Shown here: one piece after another, positions 7,597-16,377 of the stretch
Layout: each line of letters starts with the position of its first letter
How positions within the stretch are numbered: the stretch's first letter is position 1
Assembly (NCBI GenBank): GCA_965261795.1
Contig: OZ253476.1
Coordinates: forward strand, 744,001 to 808,000
Direction of reading: 5' to 3'
DNA length: 64,000 bases
DNA from: CBDCFV01 sp965261795
Lineage (GTDB): Bacteria > Chloroflexota > Dehalococcoidia > Lucifugimonadales > UBA3495
Notes under the pieces: model-generated
The model's input: the letters and a program-made list of their open reading frames with translations, nothing else
What the model was told of the DNA's origin: nothing
Databases searched by the model: none
Position numbers and translations under genes: made by a program

Positions 7597-9159
7597 TCAG
7601 GTAGCCTTCTGGTATACGCCGAAGGTGAACGCGAACAGTCCGAAGTCCGGGGACATGGAACTCATCACCAAGGTCTCTTCCTCAACATAGGAAGGATTCT
7701 CAAGGATATTGTACATCTTGGGCTCGGTCACTAATATGTAACTTTCGCCGTCCCCGCCAATGGTAACGTCGGCCCCCTTGTTGTCCTCCGTCAGATACTC
7801 GCCGTCCACCGTTACCCTGACCTTATACGGCTCTCCCGATTCGGATGTAAGCACGACGTTCACGCTGCGGGCCGAATAGACCAATGAAATGGAGTCCTCG
7901 TAGTCCTCGGAAGCTCGTCCATGCCTGATGTGTTCGGACCCTACGTGCCATGGGCCGTTGAAGTATATCTGGTCGGTCATTAATTCGTCCGGAAGCACGA
8001 AGTCAGCCACTTGGTCCCTGTTCCGGTAATAGTCTACTTGGGACACGTAGCCGCCTCCGCCAAAGTGCAAGTCTCCGAAACCCCTTTCGTAACCGGCGTA
8101 AAGCTCACGGGTAACGTGGCCTCCCCGGTTATCGAGAAACACCGCGTCTATAGTCTGGTCTTCGGGCAGTTCGTGGATAGCGCCGGAAAGGTCTACTCCC
8201 GTCTCCTCAATCAGTTCCCTTATCTTTTCCTCAGTCTCCCCGTACTGCCCTTCACCAAAGTGCGTATACCGTACAACGCCCGCCTTGTCGATAAGGTACT
8301 TGGCCGGCCAAAAGCGGTTCGAGTAGTTCTTCCAGGTCGTGAAGTCGTTGTCCAGGGCAACGGGCCATCCTATACCATAGTCGCCAACAGCCTTGGTCAC
8401 GTTGCCCAAGTCTTTTTCGAACTCAAATTCCGGGGCGTGGATGCCCAGGATGACCAAGCCATCGTCCTGATACCTCGAATGCCACTGCTTCAGAAAGGGC
8501 ATTGTGCGAATGCAGTTGATGCAAGTGTAGGTCCAGAAATCAACAAGCACTACTTTGCCGCGCAACTCTTCCATAGTAAGGGGTTCGGAGTTGATCCACG
8601 CCACAATTCCGTCAATCTCCGGCGAGACGTTGCCTACTTTACTTCCAACCATGACCCCCGGAACGTAGGTTGGCTTCTCCGTGGGTTTGGGCGCATCAAC
8701 GGCGGCGGGGGCGTCGGTGCCACTGGGCTTGTCCGTAATGCTGGGTACGCCGGTGTCGGCCGCCTTGGAATCGTTACCTTGGGGACTATCAACCGGCTTT
8801 TCCCCTGCTCCCGGCTTCGCCCCGGTTTCAAACGCTTTTGGCGCATCCTTCTCAGACGCCGGCGTGCTGCCCGTCATAGCAGCATCGGCGCTCTTGGTGG
8901 GCGTCTCGGCTGCGGCATCCAGACGTTTCTGCCGTTCCGGGTCCTGGGTGGGCGCCATCACTACCACGGGAGATTCCGCCGAGAGCTTTCCAGTCGCCGA
9001 AGTGGCGGCAAGTTCCCCTTTATCCACTTCAGTCTGGGCCGCGGCAGGAGGCTCGGCCGCCGGCTCCGGGGCGGCGGCGGCGCAACCGGTAAACGCGAGG
9101 CCCAGCAAGAGTATTCCGGCGCCCACAACGGCCCGGAAACGATGTCTTCCAAGAGTCAT
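7597..9159 (-). CDS. DipZ/TlpA-like thioredoxin-domain lipoprotein
   Basis: A 520-residue protein. Residues 1-26 form a lipoprotein signal (lipobox FTGC). A low-complexity Ala/Pro/Lys/Asp-rich spacer runs to about residue 165. The thioredoxin domain follows, with VVLVDFWTYTCINC (Cys213, Cys216) and the GIHAPEFEFEKD block typical of the C-terminal domain of DipZ-type proteins. The last 200 residues form a beta-rich domain, as in DipZ proteins, with FNGPWHVGSEHI and VVLTSESGEPYKVRV. No CcdA-type membrane part is fused. Likely an extracytoplasmic disulfide reductase tethered by lipid. The ATG at 9159 is preceded by a GGGGTGAAGGGAA purine-rich SD region. Confidence 0.88.
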   Translation of the reverse strand: MTLGRHRFRAVVGAGILLLGLAFTGCAAAAPEPAAEPPAAAQTEVDKGELAATSATGKLSAESPVVVMAPTQDPERQKRLDAAAETPTKSADAAMTGSTPASEKDAPKAFETGAKPGAGEKPVDSPQGNDSKAADTGVPSITDKPSGTDAPAAVDAPKPTEKPTYVPGVMVGSKVGNVSPEIDGIVAWINSEPLTMEELRGKVVLVDFWTYTCINCIRTMPFLKQWHSRYQDDGLVILGIHAPEFEFEKDLGNVTKAVGDYGIGWPVALDNDFTTWKNYSNRFWPAKYLIDKAGVVRYTHFGEGQYGETEEKIRELIEETGVDLSGAIHELPEDQTIDAVFLDNRGGHVTRELYAGYERGFGDLHFGGGGYVSQVDYYRNRDQVADFVLPDELMTDQIYFNGPWHVGSEHIRHGRASEDYEDSISLVYSARSVNVVLTSESGEPYKVRVTVDGEYLTEDNKGADVTIGGDGESYILVTEPKMYNILENPSYVEEETLVMSSMSPDFGLFAFTFGVYQKAT

Positions 9160-9527
9160 TTCCCTTCACCCCTTCGGGACTGCGGTCGCGCGACCGGGCC
9201 CCTGCCGTATCTGATTCTAACATCGAAATTCATGGATACTCACAAAGTCAGGAGTTACACCTCCCATCCCGCGGTAATGCGGTAATAGAGTTTACGACAA
9301 TCGCCAACAGCTTGGATGCAAGCAGCAGTTTATCCGGTCTGTAACGCCGGCGGTCGGCGCAGCCGGCGAAGGGGGCGAAAGCTCGATGCCAGGTGGGTGT
9401 AACGGTTGGGCCGGCCGCGACGTGAAACGCGCCAGTGTCCCATGTTAATTTACTGTGGTAAACTCATTTCGATTCGTAGAGGCCGATTTCTTGAGGCGGT
9501 TGCCTTGGTGAAGTCAGGAGGTCGTAG
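9160..9527. other. Divergent intergenic region, no gene seen
   Basis: 368 bp between the leftward thioredoxin lipoprotein and the rightward MoxR operon. GC-rich inverted patches occur around 9345-9370 (CCGGCGGTCGGCGCAGCCGGCG). I see no recognisable riboswitch. A TTGACCAAC start for moxR is preceded by TCAGGAGGT at 9514-9522. Confidence 0.4.
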
Positions 9528-10487
9528 TTGACCAACCACTCGTCTCCAAGCCGGGTTGCGCGGGATATCGTAGACAACGTATCCAAGGTAATCGTGGGCA
9601 AAACGGAGGTAATCGAACACGCTCTGGCAGCCCTGATCGCCCAAGGCCATATCCTGTTGGAAGATGTGCCCGGCGTGGGCAAGACCATGCTGGCGAAAAG
9701 CCTTTCCGTGTCTATCGGCTGCGATTTCAAGCGTATACAGTTTACTCCCGACCTGCTGCCCAGCGACGTCGCCGGTATATCGGTCTACAACCAGTCCAGC
9801 GGGGAGTTCCAGTTCCGCCCGGGACCGATCATGGCCGAGGTTGTGCTGGCCGACGAGATCAACCGGGCAACACCCAAGACCCAGTCGGCGCTTCTCGAAG
9901 CCATGGAGGAGTTGCAAGTCACGGTGGACGGCGTTACTCACCATTTGCAGCACCCTTTCATCGTAATGGCCACCCAAAACCCTATCGAATATGAAGGCAC
10001 CTTCCCTCTGCCGGAGGCCCAGCTTGACAGGTTCCTGATGAGGATAAGTCTCGGCTACCCGGATTTCGAGGAGGAGCTCTCGGTCATCGGGCAGCAGGAG
10101 CAGACCCACCCAATCGAGAGCCTCGAACCGGTGACTAACCCCAGTGAAATAGTCCGCCTTCAGGAAGCGGCCAAAGAGGTGTACGTGGACCGGGCGGTGC
10201 GCGAGTACATCGTAACGCTAACCGAATCGACCCGGGACCACCGGGATGTGGCTCTTGGAGCGTCGCCGCGCGCCTCTTTGGGGCTGTTTCGTGCATCCAG
10301 GGCATTGGCGCTGGTCCTGGACCGCGACTACGTGATACCGGACGACATCAAGGTCCTTGCCCCGGCGGTGACCGCCCACCGGATTATCCTGGCTCCCTCA
10401 GCAAGAATGCGAGGAGTTCGAAGCGCTGACTTGATCACCGACTTGCTCAACTCGGTGGCTGTACCCGGAGCAACCCGATCGGGTTAG
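9528..10487 (+). CDS. MoxR family AAA+ ATPase
   Basis: A 319-residue AAA+ ATPase starting with TTG at 9528; the SD TCAGGAGGT sits 5-6 nt upstream and no better ATG is near. Walker A is DVPGVGKTM (about residue 48), Walker B VVLADEINRATPK (about residue 107), and the sensor/finger is QNPIEYEGTFPLPEAQLDRF. These are hallmarks of MoxR (APE2220 type) chaperone-like ATPases. Genes for DUF58 and transglutaminase proteins follow within 13 bp and with a 4-nt overlap, the classic MoxR-DUF58-TgpA operon. In that setting MoxR is thought to aid maturation of partner proteins; the substrate here is unknown. Confidence 0.95.
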   Translation: MTNHSSPSRVARDIVDNVSKVIVGKTEVIEHALAALIAQGHILLEDVPGVGKTMLAKSLSVSIGCDFKRIQFTPDLLPSDVAGISVYNQSSGEFQFRPGPIMAEVVLADEINRATPKTQSALLEAMEELQVTVDGVTHHLQHPFIVMATQNPIEYEGTFPLPEAQLDRFLMRISLGYPDFEEELSVIGQQEQTHPIESLEPVTNPSEIVRLQEAAKEVYVDRAVREYIVTLTESTRDHRDVALGASPRASLGLFRASRALALVLDRDYVIPDDIKVLAPAVTAHRIILAPSARMRGVRSADLITDLLNSVAVPGATRSG

Positions 10488-10500
10488 CCGGAACCGAAAA

Positions 10501-11772
10501 ATGAAAAGGTTCTTAACCAAAAGGACTGCCGGTGTCTTCGTTCTGCTCCTCGTTATTGGTTTTTATACCGTGGGCACCGGCTTTCAGTTCTTCTACCAAT
10601 TCCTTTATACGCTGACGTTGATGGGCGTTATCGGCATTGGTTGGGCGCTGCTTAGTCTCAGGGGCATCAACATTCAGTTAAGCCGCATCACCAGCCGGGG
10701 ACAGGCAGGCGAGTATCTTGAAGGGCGCGTCAGCATCCGGAACACCAACCGCCTTCCCAAGTCCTGGTTGGAGGTATCGGAGTTCACCGATTTGCCGGGC
10801 AATACCCCTGGCCGGGGCATCGCCATGGTCAAGGACCAAGCCCGTACTTGGCGCACCGAGACTTACCTGAGCAGGCGCGGCCTCTACCACGTTGGGCAGG
10901 TGGAGGTAGTCGGGCAGGACCCTCTGGGGATCTTCCGGTTCCGGCGCCTCTTTGGGGAGCCTGAGCCGTTCATAGTCTTCCCCGCCACGGAGCCGTTGCC
11001 GGACCTGGACCTGCGCTTGGCCAACTTGCCCAGCGAAAGCCGGACCAGCCACTACGTCAGCCAGATAACCACCGACGTTTCATCGGTCAGGGAATACGTT
11101 CACGGGGACAGCTTTCGCCGTATTCACTGGCCCTACACGGCCCGCATGAACACTCTTATGGTAAAGGAATTTGACTTGGGCCAATCGGCAGACGCTTGGG
11201 TGTTGCTGGACATGCAGCGCTCCTCGCACCCATCCTCCAACGACGAATCGGACAACACTGAGGAACTGGGGGTGACCATCGCAGCGTCCTTGATTTCTAA
11301 GTTGGTGGAATTGTCCATGCCGGTGGGCTTGGCGTCCAACAGCGACAACACCTACATTTTCCGCCCCGACAGCAGCCCGGAGCACCAAGGAAGGTTGTTC
11401 GAGTCCTTGGCGCAGATGCGGGCCAACGGCCCTGTATCCTTGGAAAGGTACCTCTACGATTTGCGCAGTCAATTAAGCCGGTTTAACACCCTGACCGTGA
11501 TAACCCCCTCCGCCGGGTCGGAGTGGGTGCCAGCCCTTAACGATCTGCGCCGAAAGGGGGTCAACGTTGCGGTGGTGCTTATCGACCCCCAGGAATTCGG
11601 CGGGTCAAGAGAACAGAGATTCCTGGTCGATTACCTTTTCGACAACGACATCGGCACCTACATCGTCAAAAGAGGCCAATCTCTGAACGAAGCCCTGCGA
11701 ATACCCCTCGGGCGACGGGAGTCCGTTGTAGGCGAGACGATGCAAGCGAGCGTCTCGGGGGCTGCGGGATGA
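10501..11772 (+). CDS. DUF58 domain protein
   Basis: A 423-residue protein with two N-terminal membrane helices (about residues 10-60) and a cytoplasmic part carrying the DUF58 signature GDSFRRIHWPYTARMN near residues 202-217. A von Willebrand-A-like C-terminal half follows (ADAWVLLDMQRSSHPS). DUF58 proteins are constant partners of MoxR ATPases. The gene starts 13 bp after moxR, and its stop overlaps the next start by 4 nt (ATGA, 11769-11772), so the three are one operon. Function is not established biochemically; a role in cell-envelope assembly is inferred from the operon. Confidence 0.93.
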   Translation: MKRFLTKRTAGVFVLLLVIGFYTVGTGFQFFYQFLYTLTLMGVIGIGWALLSLRGINIQLSRITSRGQAGEYLEGRVSIRNTNRLPKSWLEVSEFTDLPGNTPGRGIAMVKDQARTWRTETYLSRRGLYHVGQVEVVGQDPLGIFRFRRLFGEPEPFIVFPATEPLPDLDLRLANLPSESRTSHYVSQITTDVSSVREYVHGDSFRRIHWPYTARMNTLMVKEFDLGQSADAWVLLDMQRSSHPSSNDESDNTEELGVTIAASLISKLVELSMPVGLASNSDNTYIFRPDSSPEHQGRLFESLAQMRANGPVSLERYLYDLRSQLSRFNTLTVITPSAGSEWVPALNDLRRKGVNVAVVLIDPQEFGGSREQRFLVDYLFDNDIGTYIVKRGQSLNEALRIPLGRRESVVGETMQASVSGAAG

Positions 11773-14282
11773 ACTTCAACGCGCTGGTTGAAGCGGTCGC
11801 GGTAAGAGAGCGTCCGGCGGCGTTTAACCCGTTGCATGGCCTGATTGCCGTGGCGCGGTTTTTCCGCCCCTCCGACGGCTGGATGGCCCTTGGCGTCCTT
11901 GCGTTGAACCTTTTGGTGGTCATCTGGTCAGTCGAGGAAGCCAATTGGGTGCCGTTGCCCAACCTCAAAGGGCTGGTGCTGATGGCCTTGGCAGCCGGCA
12001 TCCTGCTGGCGCGGTTGCCTTGGTGGGGCATCCTGACGTTGCCTATCGGAGCCGCCCTGGGGCTATTGACCGTTGTTTGGCAGATTACCTCTTTCCAGTC
12101 GCGGGAAGTTGCGGTGACCAACGCCGAACAGCTTTGGACCCGGTTGGCCCTCTGGTGGGAAGCGGCGGAGACTGGGTCGATCAACATCGACTCCGTTCCC
12201 TTCGCCTTCGGCATTATGTGCGCAACCTGGATGGCCGGTTTCCTGGCCGCTTGGCTGTTTTGCCGTTACAGGAACTTCTGGGGCGTGTTCGTGCTGGGCG
12301 GCATGGGCCTGCTGTCGAACCTCACCTACCTACCCCCCGAGGCAAGCCGCTTTCTGCTCTTCTACCTGTTCACCGGACTGCTGCTGATCGCACGGGTGCA
12401 GTCCGTTCGCCGGCGCCGGGAATGGGATGAAAGAAACGTCACTTACGACGGCCACTTGGGCGCCCTTTCCATCTCCGACACTTTCCTGCTCGCCCTTGTG
12501 GTAATGGTGGTGGCTTTCTACGCTATCCCGGTCGGCGGCAAATTCGGCCCCACCAACGACGCTTACGAATACATGCGGACGCCGCTGAAGAGCTTTGAGG
12601 CCGACTTCAACCGGCTCTTCGCCGGGCTTCCTGCGCGGAAGCCGCTGGGGTATCGAATCTGGGGGGACGTGCTGGCATTCCAGGGCGAGATCAACCCTAC
12701 CCAATCTCAGGTCCTGTGGGTTGGCTCCAAAGTGCCGATGTACTGGAAGGCCAGGACCTACGCCACTTACACCCCAAAAGGCTGGAAGTCCGACAACACT
12801 GTTATGAGACCAGTGGGATGGGCTCCTCCCATATCATCGCCTCAACCATACGAGGGGCGGTTTGAAGTCAGCTACTCCGTTACCCCGATGTACAACTCAA
12901 ACAACTTGTTTGCCGGGACCCAGGTAGTCGACGTTGACCGGCCGGTGCAGATTGAGACCTACGAGTCCCCCACGTATTCGGTGGATTTCACAGGAGCGCT
13001 GACCAGGGATCTCCTGCCTCCGCCGGTGGCGGAAGCAGCCACGAAACTGCACCAAGCCGTCCACCAGCGCGGGCCGGATATGAAACTCTCAGCCTTGGCC
13101 TCTCTGCTGGATAGCAACTTCCACTTGGTCGAAGTGACCAGGGCCCAGGGAGGCCAGATCGACGAGGCGATAGTCGCCGACGTGATCCCACTCCGGCCCG
13201 ATGTGTTGTCGGTGCGCAGTGAAAAGGAAGTCAAGGCCAGAGAAACTTACACGGTCACCTCGTCGGTCTCCAACGCTACGCCCGCCCAGTTGCATACCGC
13301 CGGAGACGATTACCCCGCGTGGGTAACCCAGCGGTACCTTCAGCTTCCCGACAGTGTGCCCCAGCGGGTGCGGGACCTTGCCGCAACCGTGACCGCCGAC
13401 GCGGAGACTCCCTACGAAAAAGCCGAGGCCATTAAAGAATACCTGACCACGAAATACCCTTACACGCTGGCTGTGGAGCCGCCTCCTTTCGACGCCGATG
13501 GAGTCGACCACTTCTTGTTTGATCAGAAACAGGGTTACAGCGAGTATTTCGCGTCTGCGATGACCGTCATGCTGCGGTCGGTGGACATCCCGGCCCGCAT
13601 GGTCACCGGCTACACCACCGGCAACAAGGTGATAGACCAGGATATATACGTGGTATTGGACTCCAACAGCCACGGGTGGCTGGAAGTCTACATGCCGAAC
13701 TACGGCTGGATACCCTATGAAGCAACGCCGGGACGGGCCATCCCGGCCGCCGTACAACCGGAAGAGGACGCAGAGACCTCCACCCTGTTCATCGGCGACG
13801 AGAGCGATGACGAGGAGTGCTTGGAGGACATTGGCGAGTGCGATCCGGGGTTAACCAACAACCCGGACCAATTTGATACCATCGGGCCGCTGCCCTTCGG
13901 CGCGCGGTTGGCCGGCGTCCTCCTGTGGGCGTTGATAGCGCTGGTCTGCGTACTGGCAGTGGCCGGGATTCTGGCGCTGCTGTGGCGGAGGTTTATGGTC
14001 GCGTCCGAAGACCCCAGGGTGGCGTTCCGCCGGATGGCGTTGCTGGCGACCCTTGGGGCGGTACGGCCGGCGGCCTACCATACACCGTACCAGTATCAAC
14101 AGCGTTTGGTTGAAGCCCTGCCGGAGTACCGGGAGCAGGTGTCGGTTATTACAGGACATTACGTGAGCCGAGTCTACGGCAACAGGGAATTGGACGCCGA
14201 CCAGCGGCTTCAATTGATGCAAGCATGGATACGGCTTCGGTTGGCCTTGTTGTTGCGCATTTTCCGCCCGCGGACGCTGTGA
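11769..14282 (+). CDS. TgpA-type membrane transglutaminase-like protein with Cys-to-Ser change
   Basis: An 837-residue protein with about six N-terminal membrane helices (residues 35-250), a large extracytoplasmic region and a last membrane helix near residue 715. The transglutaminase-like core lies at about residues 560-660. The usual catalytic Cys of G-[HY]-C-E-[YH]-[FY]-A-S-A is Ser591 here (codon AGC; GYSEYFASAM). His635 (NSHGWLEVYMP) is kept and the third position is Glu651 (YEATPG) where Asp is usual. This is the third gene of the MoxR-DUF58-TgpA operon. Either the domain is a non-catalytic binding module or it uses Ser; neither can be settled here. Confidence 0.92.
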   Translation: MNFNALVEAVAVRERPAAFNPLHGLIAVARFFRPSDGWMALGVLALNLLVVIWSVEEANWVPLPNLKGLVLMALAAGILLARLPWWGILTLPIGAALGLLTVVWQITSFQSREVAVTNAEQLWTRLALWWEAAETGSINIDSVPFAFGIMCATWMAGFLAAWLFCRYRNFWGVFVLGGMGLLSNLTYLPPEASRFLLFYLFTGLLLIARVQSVRRRREWDERNVTYDGHLGALSISDTFLLALVVMVVAFYAIPVGGKFGPTNDAYEYMRTPLKSFEADFNRLFAGLPARKPLGYRIWGDVLAFQGEINPTQSQVLWVGSKVPMYWKARTYATYTPKGWKSDNTVMRPVGWAPPISSPQPYEGRFEVSYSVTPMYNSNNLFAGTQVVDVDRPVQIETYESPTYSVDFTGALTRDLLPPPVAEAATKLHQAVHQRGPDMKLSALASLLDSNFHLVEVTRAQGGQIDEAIVADVIPLRPDVLSVRSEKEVKARETYTVTSSVSNATPAQLHTAGDDYPAWVTQRYLQLPDSVPQRVRDLAATVTADAETPYEKAEAIKEYLTTKYPYTLAVEPPPFDADGVDHFLFDQKQGYSEYFASAMTVMLRSVDIPARMVTGYTTGNKVIDQDIYVVLDSNSHGWLEVYMPNYGWIPYEATPGRAIPAAVQPEEDAETSTLFIGDESDDEECLEDIGECDPGLTNNPDQFDTIGPLPFGARLAGVLLWALIALVCVLAVAGILALLWRRFMVASEDPRVAFRRMALLATLGAVRPAAYHTPYQYQQRLVEALPEYREQVSVITGHYVSRVYGNRELDADQRLQLMQAWIRLRLALLLRIFRPRTL

Positions 14283-14371
14283 CGGCCGGCTTTCACCGCA
14301 GAGATCGCGGAGTCTGCCTATGTTTCCTCGGCGTTCTCTGCCTGCGTTGCAGTTAATTTTGAGAGGGAAGT

Positions 14372-14884
14372 ATGCCGGAAGACAAATATTGCCTGATCGA
14401 GTTTCCACTGGGTTGGATAGGACTGGTTGGAACGGATAAGGGATTGCGCAAGCTAAGCTTCAAGCCCTCTCCGCAGGAGGTGATTGAAGACTTGAGCCGC
14501 GCTCTGGATGGCGCAGTGGATGACGTGGAGAGCTTTCTGGACGTACGAGACTGCTTGGAACGGTACTTCGAGGGTGAGACGACCGCGCTCGACGGCATAG
14601 CCCTGGATATGAGCGACGCTCCGCCATTCTTCGGCGCGGCTTGGGCGGTATGCCGCCAAATCCCCCCGGGAGAGACCCGGAGCTACGCATGGCTTGCCGC
14701 CGAAGCGGGACGCCCCCTGGCTGCGCGGGCCGCCGGGCAAGCCATGGCCAAGAACCCCTTCGCCCTGATTATCCCTTGCCACCGGGTGATCGCCAGCAAT
14801 GGGGACCTTCGCGGCTACGGCGCCGGTGGGCTACGAGTAAAGGCGCGGTTGCTGGAGTTTGAAAGTCTTACGAGTGGCAGTTAA
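14372..14884 (+). CDS. ogt: Methylated-DNA--[protein]-cysteine S-methyltransferase
   Basis: A 170-residue repair protein. The acceptor motif is IPCHRVI with Cys136, preceded by a DNA-binding region (RSYAWLAAEAGRPLAARAAGQAMAKNP) with the Arg finger and Asn of the family. A glycine-rich GDLRGYGAGGLRVKARLLEFE tail is typical. It transfers the alkyl group from O6-alkylguanine to its own Cys in the cytoplasm. The ATG at 14372 is preceded by GAGAGGGAAGT. No N-terminal AdaA domain is present, so it is an Ogt-type stand-alone enzyme. Both flanks carry the CGCAGAG/CGCCGAG intergenic phrase. Confidence 0.95.
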   Translation: MPEDKYCLIEFPLGWIGLVGTDKGLRKLSFKPSPQEVIEDLSRALDGAVDDVESFLDVRDCLERYFEGETTALDGIALDMSDAPPFFGAAWAVCRQIPPGETRSYAWLAAEAGRPLAARAAGQAMAKNPFALIIPCHRVIASNGDLRGYGAGGLRVKARLLEFESLTSGS

Positions 14885-14980
14885 CCGCGGTGTGCGCAGA
14901 GAACGCCGAGAAAACCATGGAATGCTCCGCAGTCTCAGCTTGTTCTGCGGTTAAAGTCACTTTTACTTGGAGGGTTTGAA

Positions 14981-15853
14981 TTGACCACGCCAGAGCACGT
15001 TTCCAAGGGACCCGCCGAATGTTGGGCGGACGTTGGTGAATTGCGGATGCGCTACCTGGACTGGGGAGGGGACGGAGCGCCGGTGATGGCCCTGCACGGT
15101 CTGGCGTCCTCGGCCCACTGGTACGACATCGTAGCGCCCTTGCTGCAAGACCACTACCGGATAGTGGCGCCGGACCAGCGAGGCCACGGCCAGACCACTC
15201 AAGCCGACAGCGGTTACGACTGGGAGACCCTAGCGGACGACGTGACGGGGTTGATGGACCACTTGGGCATTCCCCGGGCGGCTGTCCTGGGCCACTCTTG
15301 GGGGGGCAATGTAGCCACTCACTTTGCGGGCCTCCGTCCGGAGCGGGTCACCGGGGTGGTGATGATCGACGGAGGTTTTCTGGGGGGCCAAGCCGGAGGC
15401 GATACTACTTGGGAGGAGTGGTCCCACCGTGTCAGGCCGCGCAACGTTGCAGGCACTCGGGATGAGTTCCTGGACAGGCTGCGAACACAGTTGGCCGACT
15501 GCTGGTCCGACGACTTGGAGCGGGTCCTCCAGACCATGGTGTACGAAGACGAAGAGGGCCAGATCCGGGACATCTTGAAACCAACCAACCACATTCAGGT
15601 AATCCGGGCTATGTGGGACCACCCGCCCGCCTCCATCCTGCCCAGGATCGTGTGCCCGGCCATGATAGTGGCCGCCGGGCCAAGGCCTCAAAACGCCGGC
15701 TCGGACTTCGCAGTCAGGCGGGAGCAGATGGTGGCGGCCGCGGGCCAAGCCCTGCAGAACGGCCGCGTCCACTGGATTACAGAAACCATCCACGACATTG
15801 GTTACCACAAGCCGGCGGAGTTGGCGCAGGTAATCCGGGAGTTCCTGGGGTAG
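14981..15853 (+). CDS. Alpha/beta-fold hydrolase
   Basis: A 290-residue protein starting with TTG at 14981, 6-7 nt after TTGGAGGG. The alpha/beta-hydrolase marks are the oxyanion HG in ALHGLASS (about residue 40), the nucleophile elbow LGHSWGG (Ser about residue 106) and a C-terminal IHDIGYHKPAEL with a likely catalytic His. The cap domain is short. Such enzymes cleave esters, epoxides, haloalkanes or C-C bonds; the substrate is not evident. It stands alone, with a repeat-rich gap after it. Confidence 0.88.
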   Translation: MTTPEHVSKGPAECWADVGELRMRYLDWGGDGAPVMALHGLASSAHWYDIVAPLLQDHYRIVAPDQRGHGQTTQADSGYDWETLADDVTGLMDHLGIPRAAVLGHSWGGNVATHFAGLRPERVTGVVMIDGGFLGGQAGGDTTWEEWSHRVRPRNVAGTRDEFLDRLRTQLADCWSDDLERVLQTMVYEDEEGQIRDILKPTNHIQVIRAMWDHPPASILPRIVCPAMIVAAGPRPQNAGSDFAVRREQMVAAAGQALQNGRVHWITETIHDIGYHKPAELAQVIREFLG

Positions 15854-15901
15854 GAAATTACCTCAAAACTCGTCGCATCGCCCAACCCGTCCCCAACCTG
15901 C

Positions 15902-16019
15902 CATCGCCTCGCAGGCCCATCATTCCTGTACAGGCCGGCCATTCCCGTGCGGGCCCGTCATTCTTGTACAGACCAGCCATTGCCCCACAGGCCCGTCATT
16001 CCCGCGCAGGCGGGAATCC
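15902..16019. repeat. Degenerate 19-bp tandem array ending in a REP-like palindrome
   Basis: Six units begin at 15902, 15921, 15940, 15959, 15978 and 15997, exactly 19 bp apart; the last five start CATT. The last unit runs into the palindrome ATTCCCGCGCAGGCGGGAAT (15998-16017). Intermediate units keep CATTC and vary after it. The same palindrome occurs at 34100, 48466 and, as a GCGAAGGC variant, at 38320 and 63538. Untranslated. Confidence 0.75.
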
Positions 16020-16118
16020 ATAGGCCTCGGCCAGCGACAAGAGTTTGTCAACAGAATTAGTCTACTCTAAGTTAGTTTCCAAGCCCCACTGCGCCAGTAA
16101 ACCGTCTCACCTACTGCG

Positions 16119-16374
16119 CTGACAAGGGTATGTAAAATTGAGATTATAGCTACGAACCGGCCCCACCGCCCCTGGATTCCGGCCTACGCCGGAATGACGG
16201 AATGGGCCCGCCTGGATTCCGGCCTACGCCGGAATGACGGAATGGACCCCCCTGGATTCCGGCCTACGCCGGAATGACGGATGGGAGCGGTTTTGTATTT
16301 GAGCAAGCCTACCCTACTATGCGGTCTCACGTTCAACTGCGTAAAGTCCCAAATGAAATACATACCCTTGTCAG
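16119..16374 (+). mobile_element. MITE-like element, copy 2 (256 bp), inserted beside the dnaE stop codon
   Basis: The ends are CTGACAAGGGTATGTA and its perfect 16-bp inverse complement. The 11-mer CACCTACTGCG flanks it on both sides (16108-16118 and 16375-16385). It shares nearly all end sequence with copy 1 at 2409-2677, but the inside holds three 40-bp palindrome units instead of two plus short units. The right-hand target duplication contains the dnaE stop codon (16378-16380), so insertion 3 bp after the stop left DnaE intact. No coding capacity. Confidence 0.88.
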
Positions 16375-16377
16375 CAC

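Noticed and set aside
8011..9285. Plus-strand frame of 424 codons
   Set aside because: It is antisense to the thioredoxin lipoprotein with its CINC motif and lipobox; the reading is a compositional shadow of a high-GC gene.
9345..9420. Structured RNA or riboswitch upstream of moxR
   Set aside because: GC-rich inverted patches are present, but I could match no known riboswitch core, and none is expected before moxR.
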